A stretch of 54,546 bases of DNA from a bacterium. GTDB taxonomy: Bacteria; Electryoneota; RPQS01. This document shows positions 27,321-36,328 of the stretch, piece after piece. The notes below the pieces were generated by a model. That model was not told the DNA's origin, did no database searches, and was given only the letters and a program-made list of their open reading frames with translations. The position numbers were made by a program, and so were the translations under genes. Location of the stretch: contig JADJEH010000015.1 in the NCBI GenBank assembly GCA_016702305.1, positions 1-54,546 of the forward strand, written 5' to 3'. Each line of letters begins with the position of its first letter. The stretch's first letter is position 1.

Positions 27321-28192
27321 TGTCATCGGGTCACATTATTTACAAGCATCGTCAGCTTGCCGACCGAATTCACGACTACTGGGTGGAAGCGCCGCGCGTG
27401 GCCGCGAAGCATGCCGCCGGGCAATTCGTGATTCTGCGACTGCATGAACACGGTGAACGCATTCCGCTGACCGTGGTCGGCACCGATCCCGAGCATGGCA
27501 TGATTCGCTTAATCGTGCAGGAAGCGGGCAAGACCACGGAAGAGTTTGCGCACTACACCGTTGGGAGTTCAATTCTGGATATCGTCGGTCCGCTCGGTCA
27601 GCCGACGCACATGCACAACTGGGGCAATCTGCTGGTTGTAGGCGGCGGCGTCGGCGCGGCTCCGCTTCTTCCGATCGCGAAAGCCGCCAAAGCCGCCGGA
27701 AACAAGGTCCATGCGATACTCGGTGCGCGCTCAAAGAGTTTGCTGATTTTGAGCGATGAATTCTCGGAAGTGTGCGACGACGTGCGCCTCTGCACCGATG
27801 ACGGCACGTTGGGACGGCAAGGATTCGTGACGGACGTTTTGCAGCATTGGTGCGACGGCGGCGTGAAGTTTGATTTCGGGATAGTAGTCGGTCCTGTGGC
27901 CATGATGGGCGCGACGGCACGTGTGATGGGCAAATGGAATATCCCCGGCCTGGCGTCGCTGAATCCGATCATGGTGGACGGCACGGGCATGTGCGGTGCG
28001 TGCCGAGTAACAGTGGACAAGAAGGTCCGCTTTGCCTGCGTCGAAGGCCCCGAGTTTGACATCCACGGTGTAGATTTTCAAGAACTCCTGCTGCGTAACC
28101 GCTCGTACGTGCGCGAAGAGCACGCGGCGGTTGAGCATGCGCATGCCTGCCAATTGACGGAGACGATCAAGCATGTCCGAGCAGAAGCGTAA
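27320..28192 (+). CDS. nfnA: Ferredoxin:NADP+ oxidoreductase subunit NfnA-like (FAD/2Fe-2S)
   Basis: A 290-residue flavoprotein of the ferredoxin reductase type: FAD-binding barrel (about 1-98), NAD-binding domain with VVGGGVGAAPLLPIAK (about 107-122) and a C-terminal iron-sulfur region with DGTGMCGACRV and FACVEGPEFD. Together with NfnB it forms the electron-bifurcating NADH-dependent reduced ferredoxin:NADP+ oxidoreductase. The ATG at 27320 overlaps the korC stop. It may also have been annotated as sulfide dehydrogenase subunit; the adjacent nfnB makes NfnA the better call. Confidence 0.85.
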   Translation: MSSGHIIYKHRQLADRIHDYWVEAPRVAAKHAAGQFVILRLHEHGERIPLTVVGTDPEHGMIRLIVQEAGKTTEEFAHYTVGSSILDIVGPLGQPTHMHNWGNLLVVGGGVGAAPLLPIAKAAKAAGNKVHAILGARSKSLLILSDEFSEVCDDVRLCTDDGTLGRQGFVTDVLQHWCDGGVKFDFGIVVGPVAMMGATARVMGKWNIPGLASLNPIMVDGTGMCGACRVTVDKKVRFACVEGPEFDIHGVDFQELLLRNRSYVREEHAAVEHAHACQLTETIKHVRAEA

Positions 28193-29612
28193 TCTGAAGG
28201 CGCATCCTCCGCGAGTGCCGATGCCTGAGCGCGACGCCGACGAGCGCGTGCGGGGCTTCGCCGAAGTGCCGCTCGGTTATACCGAAGCGCAGGCTCGGGC
28301 CGAAGCCGAACGCTGTCTCGATTGCAAGAATCCCAAGTGCGTTTCCGGTTGCCCGGTCAATATTGATATTCCCAAGTTCCTGCGCGAAGTGCGTGACGGC
28401 CGATATCAGGACGCCGCCGACACGCTGCGCACGACCAACTCACTGCCGGCAGTCTGCGGTCGCGTTTGTCCTCAGGAAGAGCAGTGCGAATCGCTCTGTA
28501 TAGAGGGTATTCGCCACGATCCCGTTGCTATCGGCAATCTGGAACGATTTGTCGCAGACTGGGAGCGGATGCATAAGCAGGTCACGACGCAGACTGAGAT
28601 TGCCCAGACGGGTCGTCGCATTGCCATCGCCGGATCAGGCCCGGCGGGTCTGACGGTGGCGGGAGATTTGGCAAAACTGGGTCACGACGTGACGATCTTC
28701 GAAGCGCTGCACCGTCCCGCTGGGGTGCTGGCTTACGGAATTCCTGAGTTTCGTCTGCCCCGCGATATTATCGAATCAGAGATTGACTACATCAAGCGAC
28801 TCGGCGTCAAGTTTGAGTATAATATTGTCGTCGGCGTCACGGTGACGCTTCAAGAGCTGTTCGACGAAGGCTTCGACGCGATATTTATCGGCACGGGCGC
28901 GGGGCTGCCCAAGATGCTAAACGTTCCGGGTGAGAATTTGATCGGCGTCTTCAGCGCCAACGAGTTTTTGACGCGTATCAATTTGCTGGGCGCGGCGCGC
29001 TTTCCGGACTATGATACGCCGATTCTGCACGCCAAGCACACGGTGGTCGTCGGCGGCGGAAACACGGCGATGGACTCGGCCCGCGTGGCCAAGCGGTTGA
29101 ATCAGGCCAAAGTTTCGCTCGTTTATCGCCGCTCGATTGACGAGTTGCCGGCCCGCAAGGAAGAAGTGCATCACGCGCAGGCGGAAGGCATTGATTTCAA
29201 CCTACTGTGCAATCCCATTGAGGTGATTGGCGACGCCGAACATCGCGTGCGCGCCATTCGCTGTATTCGCATGGAATTGGGCGAACCGGACGCTTCCGGC
29301 CGTCGCAAGCCGGTTGAAGTTGCGGGCTCCGAGTTTGAAATGGAATGCGATGCCGTGATCGTCGCCGTCGGCAATGCACCGAATCCCATTCTGACTAAGG
29401 CAACGCCCGACTTGGAATTGACCAAGTGGGGCACGATTAAAGTGGATCCCGATACGAACGCCACGAGCAAACCCGGTGTGTATGCGGGCGGCGACATTGT
29501 TAGCGGCGCGGCGACGGTGATTCTGGCCATGGGCGCGGGCCGCAAGGCCGCCGGCGCCATGCACGACTATCTTACTAACCTGCCTCCCAAGACACGGGCG
29601 TACGCCGTATGA
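28173..29612 (+). CDS. nfnB: NfnB-like NADPH-dependent oxidoreductase (glutamate synthase small-subunit family)
   Basis: A 479-residue protein. An N-terminal helical domain with [4Fe-4S] cysteines (CLDCKNPKCVSGCP, then VCGRVCP and CESLC), an FAD-binding motif GSGPAGLTVAGDLAKLG (about 150-166) and a nucleotide-binding motif VVGGGNTAMDSARVA (about 292-306). The family also includes the GltD subunit of glutamate synthase; no large subunit is nearby and NfnA directly precedes it, with a 20-bp overlap, so NfnB is preferred. It balances NADH, NADPH and ferredoxin pools. Confidence 0.85.
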   Translation: MSEQKRNLKAHPPRVPMPERDADERVRGFAEVPLGYTEAQARAEAERCLDCKNPKCVSGCPVNIDIPKFLREVRDGRYQDAADTLRTTNSLPAVCGRVCPQEEQCESLCIEGIRHDPVAIGNLERFVADWERMHKQVTTQTEIAQTGRRIAIAGSGPAGLTVAGDLAKLGHDVTIFEALHRPAGVLAYGIPEFRLPRDIIESEIDYIKRLGVKFEYNIVVGVTVTLQELFDEGFDAIFIGTGAGLPKMLNVPGENLIGVFSANEFLTRINLLGAARFPDYDTPILHAKHTVVVGGGNTAMDSARVAKRLNQAKVSLVYRRSIDELPARKEEVHHAQAEGIDFNLLCNPIEVIGDAEHRVRAIRCIRMELGEPDASGRRKPVEVAGSEFEMECDAVIVAVGNAPNPILTKATPDLELTKWGTIKVDPDTNATSKPGVYAGGDIVSGAATVILAMGAGRKAAGAMHDYLTNLPPKTRAYAV

Positions 29613-29974
29613 TGGAAGCCTTACACGACATTATTCCGTTTTCGATGGGCATCGGCACGCTCGCGTTTGGCGCGATGCTGGTCCTGTTGCCCTATCTGCT
29701 TGCTCCGCGCAGTCGCGGTCGTTTTCGCGGAGAGACTTATGAAAGCGGCGAGCCGATTATCGGCGAAGCGTGGGTGCAATTGCGTGCTCACTACTACATC
29801 TATGCGCTGGTCTTCATGGCCTTCGACGTGGAAACGGCGTTCATCGTCCCCTGCGTTGCGGTGCTGCGTTCGTGGGACAGTTGGATGCCGGTGATTGAAG
29901 TCAGCCTGTTTCTTGTTATATTGAGTTTGTCGCTGGTCTATGCGCTGAAAAAGAAAGTACTGGAGTGGCAATAA
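29609..29974 (+). CDS. nuoA: Complex I subunit NuoA
   Basis: A 121-residue membrane protein with three helices and the conserved loop YESGEPIIGEAWVQLRAHYY followed by FDVETAFIVP. First gene of an 11-subunit complex I set, which transfers electrons to quinone and pumps protons. Its start overlaps the nfnB stop (ATGA), tying the redox genes together. Confidence 0.95.
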   Translation: MMEALHDIIPFSMGIGTLAFGAMLVLLPYLLAPRSRGRFRGETYESGEPIIGEAWVQLRAHYYIYALVFMAFDVETAFIVPCVAVLRSWDSWMPVIEVSLFLVILSLSLVYALKKKVLEWQ

Positions 29975-29975
29975 T

Positions 29976-30509
29976 ATGAGCGACGCGAACGAAGCCCCGA
30001 AGCTCGAACAGCACGACGTTTCGTCGGAGCCGGACGAGCAGATCCCGCCGATTGTGCGTTTCCTGCCGCTGCAGAAGGCGCTCGATTTGGCGCGCGCCAA
30101 CTCGCTGTGGCCGCTCACGTTCGGTATTGCCTGTTGCGCAATTGAGATGATGGCCGCCTCCGCCAGCCGCTATGATACCGATCGTTTTGGAGCGGGAGTT
30201 TTTCGTAACTCGCCGCGGCAGGCCGACCTGATGATCGTTGCGGGTACGGTGAACCTCAAGATGGCGCCGATCATCAAGCGGCTGTACGATCAGATGCCGT
30301 CGCCCAAATGGGTTATTGCGCTGGGCTCGTGCGCAATTTGCGGCGGACCGTTCGAGCAGGATGAGAATTATGCAGTTTTGGCAGGCGTCGAGAAGATAGT
30401 GCCCGTTGACGTGTTCGTGCCTGGTTGCCCGCCGCGTCCCGAAGCGCTGATTCACGCTATCATCGAACTGCAAGAGAAGATCAAGTCCGGACAAACACAT
30501 GCCTCCTGA
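29976..30509 (+). CDS. nuoB: Complex I subunit NuoB
   Basis: A 177-residue subunit that binds the terminal cluster N2: Cys53-Cys54 (IACCAIEM), Cys119 (GSCAICGG) and Cys151 (VPGCPPRPEAL). It passes electrons to quinone. It starts 1 bp after the nuoA stop and overlaps the next gene by 11 bp. Confidence 0.95.
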   Translation: MSDANEAPKLEQHDVSSEPDEQIPPIVRFLPLQKALDLARANSLWPLTFGIACCAIEMMAASASRYDTDRFGAGVFRNSPRQADLMIVAGTVNLKMAPIIKRLYDQMPSPKWVIALGSCAICGGPFEQDENYAVLAGVEKIVPVDVFVPGCPPRPEALIHAIIELQEKIKSGQTHAS

Positions 30510-32157
30510 ATCTGAGACCGCTGTCCCTGCGGCGGACACTCCTTCTGCATACGCGGAATTGATAGAGCGCCTGAAGCAAGCGGGCGCAACAGCCGGCGCG
30601 GATCTCAACTATGCGCAGACCGGCATGGATGTGGATATGGAAGTCGCGCCCGAGCAGCTTGCCGCGGTAGCGGCGCAGCTTAAGCGGGATCGCTTTTCAC
30701 TAGAAACTCTGGTCGGGGTGGATCGTCAACCCGACCTTTGCGTGCTCTATCTGTTTAAGCCGTTCGATGGCGGCGGCGCGCGTGTGCGGGTACGCGCGAC
30801 GACGGCGCGCGACGTTGCGACTCTGCCGACCCTGTCCGCGGTCTACGGCGGCGCCGATTGGTATGAGCGCGAAATCGCCGACATGTTCGGCATCAATTTC
30901 ACCGACCATCCGCACCTAAGGCCGCTGCTGCTGCCGCATTACACGAAGTTTCATCCGTTGCGCAAGGATTTTCACGGCGCGCCGATTGACATTCCGGAAG
31001 ATACGGTGGAAATTCCCGAGATTGACGTCAATGAGGCGATGAAGCTTGGCAAGAGCGACGCCCCGCAGCGCGATTTCTTCTTGAACATGGGCCCGCAGCA
31101 CCCTTCGACGCACGGAGTGCTGCGAATACTGCTTCATGTTGAAGGCGAGCGCGTGCTGGGCGGCCGCTGCCATTTGGGCTACAGTCATCGCGGCACGGAG
31201 AAGCTCGCGGAGAAGCGCCAGTACGTGCAAATTTTGCCGTACACGGATCGGATGGACTACCTGTCACCGGTGAACTACAACTGGGGATGGGCCAAGCTGC
31301 TCGAACGCGCCGCCAACATTGAGTCGACTCCGCGCGCCGAGGTAATTCGCCTAATCATGGGCGAACTAAGCCGCGTTGCCAGTCACTTGGTTTGGCTTGG
31401 CACGTACTTATTGGATCTTGGCGCGATCACGCCTTTTCTCTACTGCTTTGAAGATCGCGAGATGATTCTAACGATCTTTGAGCGTGTATCCGGCCAGCGC
31501 ATGACGACGTCATATATTGTCTTCGGCGGCGTACGAAATGACGTTTACGGTAGTTTCGTGGAAGATGTGTCAAAGCTCGTCAAGCATATGCGCAAGCGGA
31601 TGCCCGAGTACGATACGCTGGTCATGAAGAACGAGATCTTCCTAATGCGCACCGACAAAGTCGGCGCGATCAGTCCTGAACAGGCCGTGGAGTACGGTGT
31701 GTCTGGCCCCTGCCTGCGCGCGGCGGGTGTAGACTACGATGTGCGCCGCGACGAACCATACTGCGACTTGTATTCTCAGTTGGAATGGAAGGTTCCCGTG
31801 GAAACGGCCGGCGACTGTCTGGCGCGGTCACTGGTACGCATGGAAGAAATCGAGCAGAGTTTGAATCTGATCGAGCAGGCGCTTTCCAAGCTCGAAGAAG
31901 GTCCGGTGCGCGCGAAGGTTCCGAAGCTGTTTAAGGTGCCCGCCGGCGAGTACTATTCCATCACCGAAGGTCCACGCGGCGCCATCGGTTGGTATCTGAT
32001 TGGCGACGGCAGCAACATGCCGTACCGTCTGAAAGTCCGTGTTCCTTCGTTTGCCAATCTGCAAATTGTCGAGCAGTTGATTCCCGGCATGCGCGTTGCC
32101 GACGTTGTTTCGATTCTCGGCAGCCTTGACGTGGTCATTCCGGAGATTGACCGATGA
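30499..32157 (+). CDS. nuoCD: Fused complex I subunit NuoCD
   Basis: A 552-residue fusion. The NuoC part (about 15-170) has WYEREIADMFGINF and HPHLRPLLLP; the NuoD part begins near residue 196 with GPQHPSTHGVLR and ends with the hydrogenase-like fold that shapes the quinone site. Fusion of C and D is common in several phyla. It sits between nuoB and nuoH; the next gene overlaps by 4 bp. Confidence 0.95.
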   Translation: MPPESETAVPAADTPSAYAELIERLKQAGATAGADLNYAQTGMDVDMEVAPEQLAAVAAQLKRDRFSLETLVGVDRQPDLCVLYLFKPFDGGGARVRVRATTARDVATLPTLSAVYGGADWYEREIADMFGINFTDHPHLRPLLLPHYTKFHPLRKDFHGAPIDIPEDTVEIPEIDVNEAMKLGKSDAPQRDFFLNMGPQHPSTHGVLRILLHVEGERVLGGRCHLGYSHRGTEKLAEKRQYVQILPYTDRMDYLSPVNYNWGWAKLLERAANIESTPRAEVIRLIMGELSRVASHLVWLGTYLLDLGAITPFLYCFEDREMILTIFERVSGQRMTTSYIVFGGVRNDVYGSFVEDVSKLVKHMRKRMPEYDTLVMKNEIFLMRTDKVGAISPEQAVEYGVSGPCLRAAGVDYDVRRDEPYCDLYSQLEWKVPVETAGDCLARSLVRMEEIEQSLNLIEQALSKLEEGPVRAKVPKLFKVPAGEYYSITEGPRGAIGWYLIGDGSNMPYRLKVRVPSFANLQIVEQLIPGMRVADVVSILGSLDVVIPEIDR

Positions 32158-33116
32158 GCATTGTGGAAGTTTTGATCCGGCTCGTCATCGCATTCGGCGC
32201 TGTCATCACGTTTGTGACGATTAACGCGCTGTTCCTCGTGTGGCTGGAGCGCAAAGTATCGGCGGTTATTCAGAACCGCATGGGTCCAACCGAAGTCGGA
32301 CCGTTCGGTCTGCTGCAGACGATTGCTGACGCGGTGAAACTGCTGGGCAAAGAGATGATCACGCCCACCGCCGTTGACCGTTGGACGTTTTTCCTCGCAC
32401 CAGTGATTGCCTTTCTCCCGGCGCCATTGCTGGTCGCTGCAATTCCAATCGCGGAAGGCGTCGGTGTTTCGGACCTGAATGTCGGAGCGCTCTACCTGCT
32501 CGCCGTGTCGAATATCGCTTTCATCGGCATCCTGATGGCAGGTTGGGCGTCAAACAACAAGTACTCGCTGCTCGGTGCGGTACGCGCCGTGGCCCAGAAC
32601 GTCAGCTACGAAATTCCGATGTTGCTGGCCGTGCTGACTGTTATTCTGATGGCCGGATCGCTCAAGCTGAGCGAGATTGTCGCCGCGCAATCGCCGATTC
32701 CCTATATAGTCTATCAGCCGATAGCATTCATTATCTATTTTATTTGCAGTATCGCCGAATCCAACCGCACACCGTTTGACCTTCCCGAAGCCGAGTCCGA
32801 ACTGGTCGCGGGTTACCACACCGAATTCACGGGGATGCGCTTCGCACTCTTCTTCCTGGCAGAGTATACGCAGGTCTTCGTTCTCGCCGCCATTATTACC
32901 TTGTTCTTCCTCGGCGGTTGGAACGGTCCGGTGCTACCCGGGTGGATCTGGTTCATGCTGAAGACCTACCTCGTGGTGTTTGTGGTCATGTGGCTGCGCT
33001 GGACCTATCCGCGGCTGCGCTCCGACCAACTCATGAACTTCAACTGGCGCGTGCTGCTGCCCGTCGCGATTGTGAATCTGCTCATTTCGACCTTTATCTA
33101 TCGGGGGCAGTTCTGA
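32154..33116 (+). CDS. nuoH: Complex I subunit NuoH
   Basis: A 320-residue polytopic protein with the conserved WLERKVSAVIQNRMGP (near residue 30) and RTPFDLPEAESELVAGYHTEF loop, which line the quinone channel and connect to the proton pumps. Stop and next start overlap (TGATG). Confidence 0.95.
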   Translation: MSIVEVLIRLVIAFGAVITFVTINALFLVWLERKVSAVIQNRMGPTEVGPFGLLQTIADAVKLLGKEMITPTAVDRWTFFLAPVIAFLPAPLLVAAIPIAEGVGVSDLNVGALYLLAVSNIAFIGILMAGWASNNKYSLLGAVRAVAQNVSYEIPMLLAVLTVILMAGSLKLSEIVAAQSPIPYIVYQPIAFIIYFICSIAESNRTPFDLPEAESELVAGYHTEFTGMRFALFFLAEYTQVFVLAAIITLFFLGGWNGPVLPGWIWFMLKTYLVVFVVMWLRWTYPRLRSDQLMNFNWRVLLPVAIVNLLISTFIYRGQF

Positions 33117-33595
33117 TGAGCAAGCGAACTTTTTGGTCCGGTGCGGCCAGTCTCATCACCGGCCTCGGCGTGACCTTCCGTAGCATGTTCCGGCACAAGG
33201 TTACGATTCAGTATCCTCACGAACCGGTGCCCGTGTCGGGCAACTATCGCGGTCCGGTGCGGCTGATTGCCGACGAAATCAACTCCGAGCACAAGTGCAT
33301 CGGCTGCTTGGCCTGCCAGCGGATATGTCCGACGCATGCAATACCGGTGCTGACGGTCGCCAAGAACGACCAGAACAAGAACTATCCCGTGGACTTCGTG
33401 ATTGACGACGCGCTCTGCTGCTTTTGCGGGCTGTGCGTTGACGTATGTCCGACGGAAGCGCTCGAGCACACCCGCATCGGTGACATGGCAGCGACGACGC
33501 AATCCCTGCTGCGCCGCGAGATTCTTAAAGATGCGCACGTCACGAGCGAGAATTTCCCCACGAACGTGGGCAAGCGGGAGCATCCGCATGCATGA
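33116..33595 (+). CDS. nuoI: Complex I subunit NuoI
   Basis: A 159-residue 2[4Fe-4S] protein with CIGCLACQRICP and CCFCGLCVDVCP, carrying clusters N6a and N6b. In a complex lacking NuoEFG it is a likely entry point for electrons from ferredoxin; that is inference. I start it at ATG 33116, which overlaps the nuoH stop; the longer open frame upstream is a shadow of nuoH. Confidence 0.95.
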   Translation: MSKRTFWSGAASLITGLGVTFRSMFRHKVTIQYPHEPVPVSGNYRGPVRLIADEINSEHKCIGCLACQRICPTHAIPVLTVAKNDQNKNYPVDFVIDDALCCFCGLCVDVCPTEALEHTRIGDMAATTQSLLRREILKDAHVTSENFPTNVGKREHPHA

Positions 33596-34124
33596 CTTTC
33601 TGTTTTTGACCGGCGGAAGCCTTGCGTTGGCCGGCGGCCTGTTGGCCATTATTGCCCGAAATCTGTTTCACGCGGCGCTTGGGTTGGCTCTGACGCTTGT
33701 GGGCACGGCAGGTTTGTTCATTCCGCTCGGCGGAGAGCTGATTTCGGTTGTACAGGTATTGGTGTATCTTGGCGCAGTCGCGATCGCGATTATCTTCATC
33801 CTGATGTTGTCGCCGCCGTTCTACTTGAAACGGCCTCATCGAAGTTCGCTCAAGATTGGCATGGCAATTGGAACTGTCGCAATTTTCGCCGTTCCGCTCT
33901 ACCGGGCGATCAGCAGTACGTGCGCGATAACGGATCACGCGGCGCAGACGCCTACGGTAGCTCAGATCGGGCGCGCCTTACTGACTGAGTTTGTCTTTCC
34001 CTTTGAAATCATCTCCGTGCTGTTGACCGTTGCGATCATCGGCGCGATCGTGCTCGCGCGCGATCTGCCCGAGGATGCCGACATCCGGCACGACGCACCC
34101 ACCTCAGGCGAGGACGTGAAGTGA
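33588..34124 (+). CDS. nuoJ: Complex I subunit NuoJ
   Basis: A 178-residue membrane protein with five hydrophobic segments. The pi-bulge helix region VQVLVYLGAVAIAIIFILML is typical of NuoJ. ATG 33588 overlaps the nuoI stop by 8 bp. The C-terminal tail is acidic. Confidence 0.95.
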   Translation: MHDFLFLTGGSLALAGGLLAIIARNLFHAALGLALTLVGTAGLFIPLGGELISVVQVLVYLGAVAIAIIFILMLSPPFYLKRPHRSSLKIGMAIGTVAIFAVPLYRAISSTCAITDHAAQTPTVAQIGRALLTEFVFPFEIISVLLTVAIIGAIVLARDLPEDADIRHDAPTSGEDVK

Positions 34125-34429
34125 CCTCACTTTCCTCTTATCTGGCGCTCGCGGCCGTACTTTTCCTTTGCGGCGCCTTCGGTCTAATGGAGCGGCGCAA
34201 TCTGGTCGGACTGCTGATTTCGATTGAGCTGATGCTCAATGCGGCCAGCATCAATTTCATGGCATTCAATCATTTTCTTTTCCCGGGCACCGTCACCGGT
34301 CAGATCATGACCCTCTTCGTGATCGGGCTTGCGGCGGCGGAAGCGACGCTGTTTCTGGCGATCGTGTTCGCGGTCTATCGCCACTACCGCTCGATCAATG
34401 TCGAGCGCGTGGATCATCTGCGAGGCTAA
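34121..34429 (+). CDS. nuoK: Complex I subunit NuoK
   Basis: A 102-residue protein with three helices and the membrane-embedded glutamates in LLISIELMLNAASINF and AAAEATLFLAI that form part of the proton path. GTG start overlapping the nuoJ stop. Confidence 0.95.
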   Translation: MTSLSSYLALAAVLFLCGAFGLMERRNLVGLLISIELMLNAASINFMAFNHFLFPGTVTGQIMTLFVIGLAAAEATLFLAIVFAVYRHYRSINVERVDHLRG

Positions 34430-34435
34430 CGCGAT

Positions 34436-36328
34436 ATGAGTGACTCTACAATGATTCAACTCGGCATCGCGACTGTCCTCTCGCCGCTGATCTCGTTTGC
34501 CTTGATCGTCGCGTTCGGCTTGCGCCGTGCGGTGATTGGCAAGGCCATCGCTCTGACGGGCGCGACCGTGAGCTTGATCGGCGCAAGCGCGATGCTCTGG
34601 AGTGTGAATGAAGCCACCTTCCGAGTCGAAGCGGCGTGGTCGTGGCTGTTCAATGACCCAACGAAATTCAATATCGGCCTCTTGCTCGATCCGCTGTCGC
34701 TGGTGATGCTATGGGTGGTTGCGGTGGTGGCCTGGCTGGTCCAGTGGTATTCCCTCTCTTATATGGAGGAGGACGAACGGCAGGGCAAGTTCTTCGCGTT
34801 CATCTCGCTGTTCTGCTTTGCCATGATGGGATTCACCGTCGCGCCGAATCTCCTGCAGTCGTTCATGTGTTGGGAACTGGTCGGTCTCGGCTCCTATCTG
34901 TTGATCGGTTTTTGGAATCATCTGCCGTCCGCCGCGACGGCCGCGCGCAAGGCCTTCGTGGTCACACGCCTTGGCGATTTGGGCTTCTTCGCGGCGCTGT
35001 TGTTGGCGTGGACGGGCTTGGGAACGCTGGGATTTGGCGCACTGAGCGACCCGGCGCTGGCGAGCAAATGGCAGATGAGCTTCGCCGGTGCGGACTACGG
35101 TGTGTGGATTTCGTGGGCGTTGTTTCTCGCGGTGATGGGCAAAAGCGCGCAGTTTCCACTCTACGGCTGGCTGCCGGACGCGATGGAAGGCCCGACGCCA
35201 GTCAGCGCGCTGATTCACGCCGCGACGATGGTTGCCGCCGGTGTTTACCTACTGGCGCGCATGGGCTTCCTGCTGGTGATCGGCAGCGAGGCCACGGCCA
35301 CAGCCTGGCACGCGCTGGCGGTGATTGCCATGATCACGGCCCTGATGAGCGGCGCGGTGGCAGTTGTCCAAAGCGATATAAAGCGCGTTTTCGCCTATTC
35401 CACGATCAGCCAACTTGGCTACATGATCGTCGGGATCGGCACGGGCGCGGTCGTCGCGGGCATGATGCATCTGTTTACCCACGCATTTTTCAAAGCGCTG
35501 CTGTTCTTGACGGCCGGCGCATTTATTCACGCGGCGCATACCAACTCGATCACCGACATTGCTCGAGCCGGTGGAGCGAAGCTCAAGCTGCCGATGATCG
35601 GCCTGGTGGCCGGATCGCTGGCTCTGATGGGATTCTTCCCGTTCGCGGGTTTCTACAGCAAGGACGCGATTCTCGAGCACCTTGTCGTCGAACATAACTA
35701 TGTTCTGCTGACGATGGCGTTGATCGGTGTGTTTGTAACGGCCTATTACACGGCGCGCGTCATTTTCCTGATGCTCACAGTGCCCGCGGATCACAAGCAC
35801 GACGCGCACGACGATCATGGCCATCATCATTTGCATGTCGGAACGTGGATGAAGCTGCCGCTGGCGGTGCTGGCCGTTGGTTCGTTAGTCGCGGGCAATG
35901 TCTGGATGCTCCGCGTCGAGCACTGGTTCAATGTACCGCACGTCGAGCATGGCAACCTTGCTCTGATTGTCGCAGCCGTTTCGACGCTGGTCGCAGCCCT
36001 TGGCGCATTCTATTCGGCACGGGTCTTCTACTGGCGTACGGCCGCGGATCCGCTGGCGACGATGACCGGTCTGGCCCGCACGCTTCGCGAAAAGTGGTAC
36101 CTCGATGACGCTTACGGCGCCATTGTCCATAAATTCTATTTGCCGCTTACGGCACTCCTCCAGAAATTTGAATTGGCCGTCATCAAAGGCGCGCTCGATG
36201 GCATTGGCTTCGGCAGTATGCGCATCGCCCGTTCCCTGGCAACCGTACAGACAGGCGAAGTGCAGCATTACGTGCGCGTGTCGTTTGTCGTCGTGGCGGC
36301 GGTCGTCATCATCCTCATGAGTCGGTGA
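34436..36328 (+). CDS. nuoL: Complex I subunit NuoL
   Basis: A 630-residue antiporter-like subunit. The core fold includes FMCWELVGLGSYLLIGFW, KSAQFPLYGWLPDAMEGPTP and the HAATMVAAGVYLLAR helix. A His/Asp-rich loop (HKHDAHDDHGHHHLH, about residues 448-462) precedes the last helices and the lateral arm. It is one of three proton-pumping subunits. Confidence 0.95.
   Translation: MSDSTMIQLGIATVLSPLISFALIVAFGLRRAVIGKAIALTGATVSLIGASAMLWSVNEATFRVEAAWSWLFNDPTKFNIGLLLDPLSLVMLWVVAVVAWLVQWYSLSYMEEDERQGKFFAFISLFCFAMMGFTVAPNLLQSFMCWELVGLGSYLLIGFWNHLPSAATAARKAFVVTRLGDLGFFAALLLAWTGLGTLGFGALSDPALASKWQMSFAGADYGVWISWALFLAVMGKSAQFPLYGWLPDAMEGPTPVSALIHAATMVAAGVYLLARMGFLLVIGSEATATAWHALAVIAMITALMSGAVAVVQSDIKRVFAYSTISQLGYMIVGIGTGAVVAGMMHLFTHAFFKALLFLTAGAFIHAAHTNSITDIARAGGAKLKLPMIGLVAGSLALMGFFPFAGFYSKDAILEHLVVEHNYVLLTMALIGVFVTAYYTARVIFLMLTVPADHKHDAHDDHGHHHLHVGTWMKLPLAVLAVGSLVAGNVWMLRVEHWFNVPHVEHGNLALIVAAVSTLVAALGAFYSARVFYWRTAADPLATMTGLARTLREKWYLDDAYGAIVHKFYLPLTALLQKFELAVIKGALDGIGFGSMRIARSLATVQTGEVQHYVRVSFVVVAAVVIILMSR

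Noticed and set aside
28173..29612. Glutamate synthase small subunit (gltD)
   Set aside because: Same protein family, but no large subunit is present and NfnA is fused in the gene order, so NfnB fits better.
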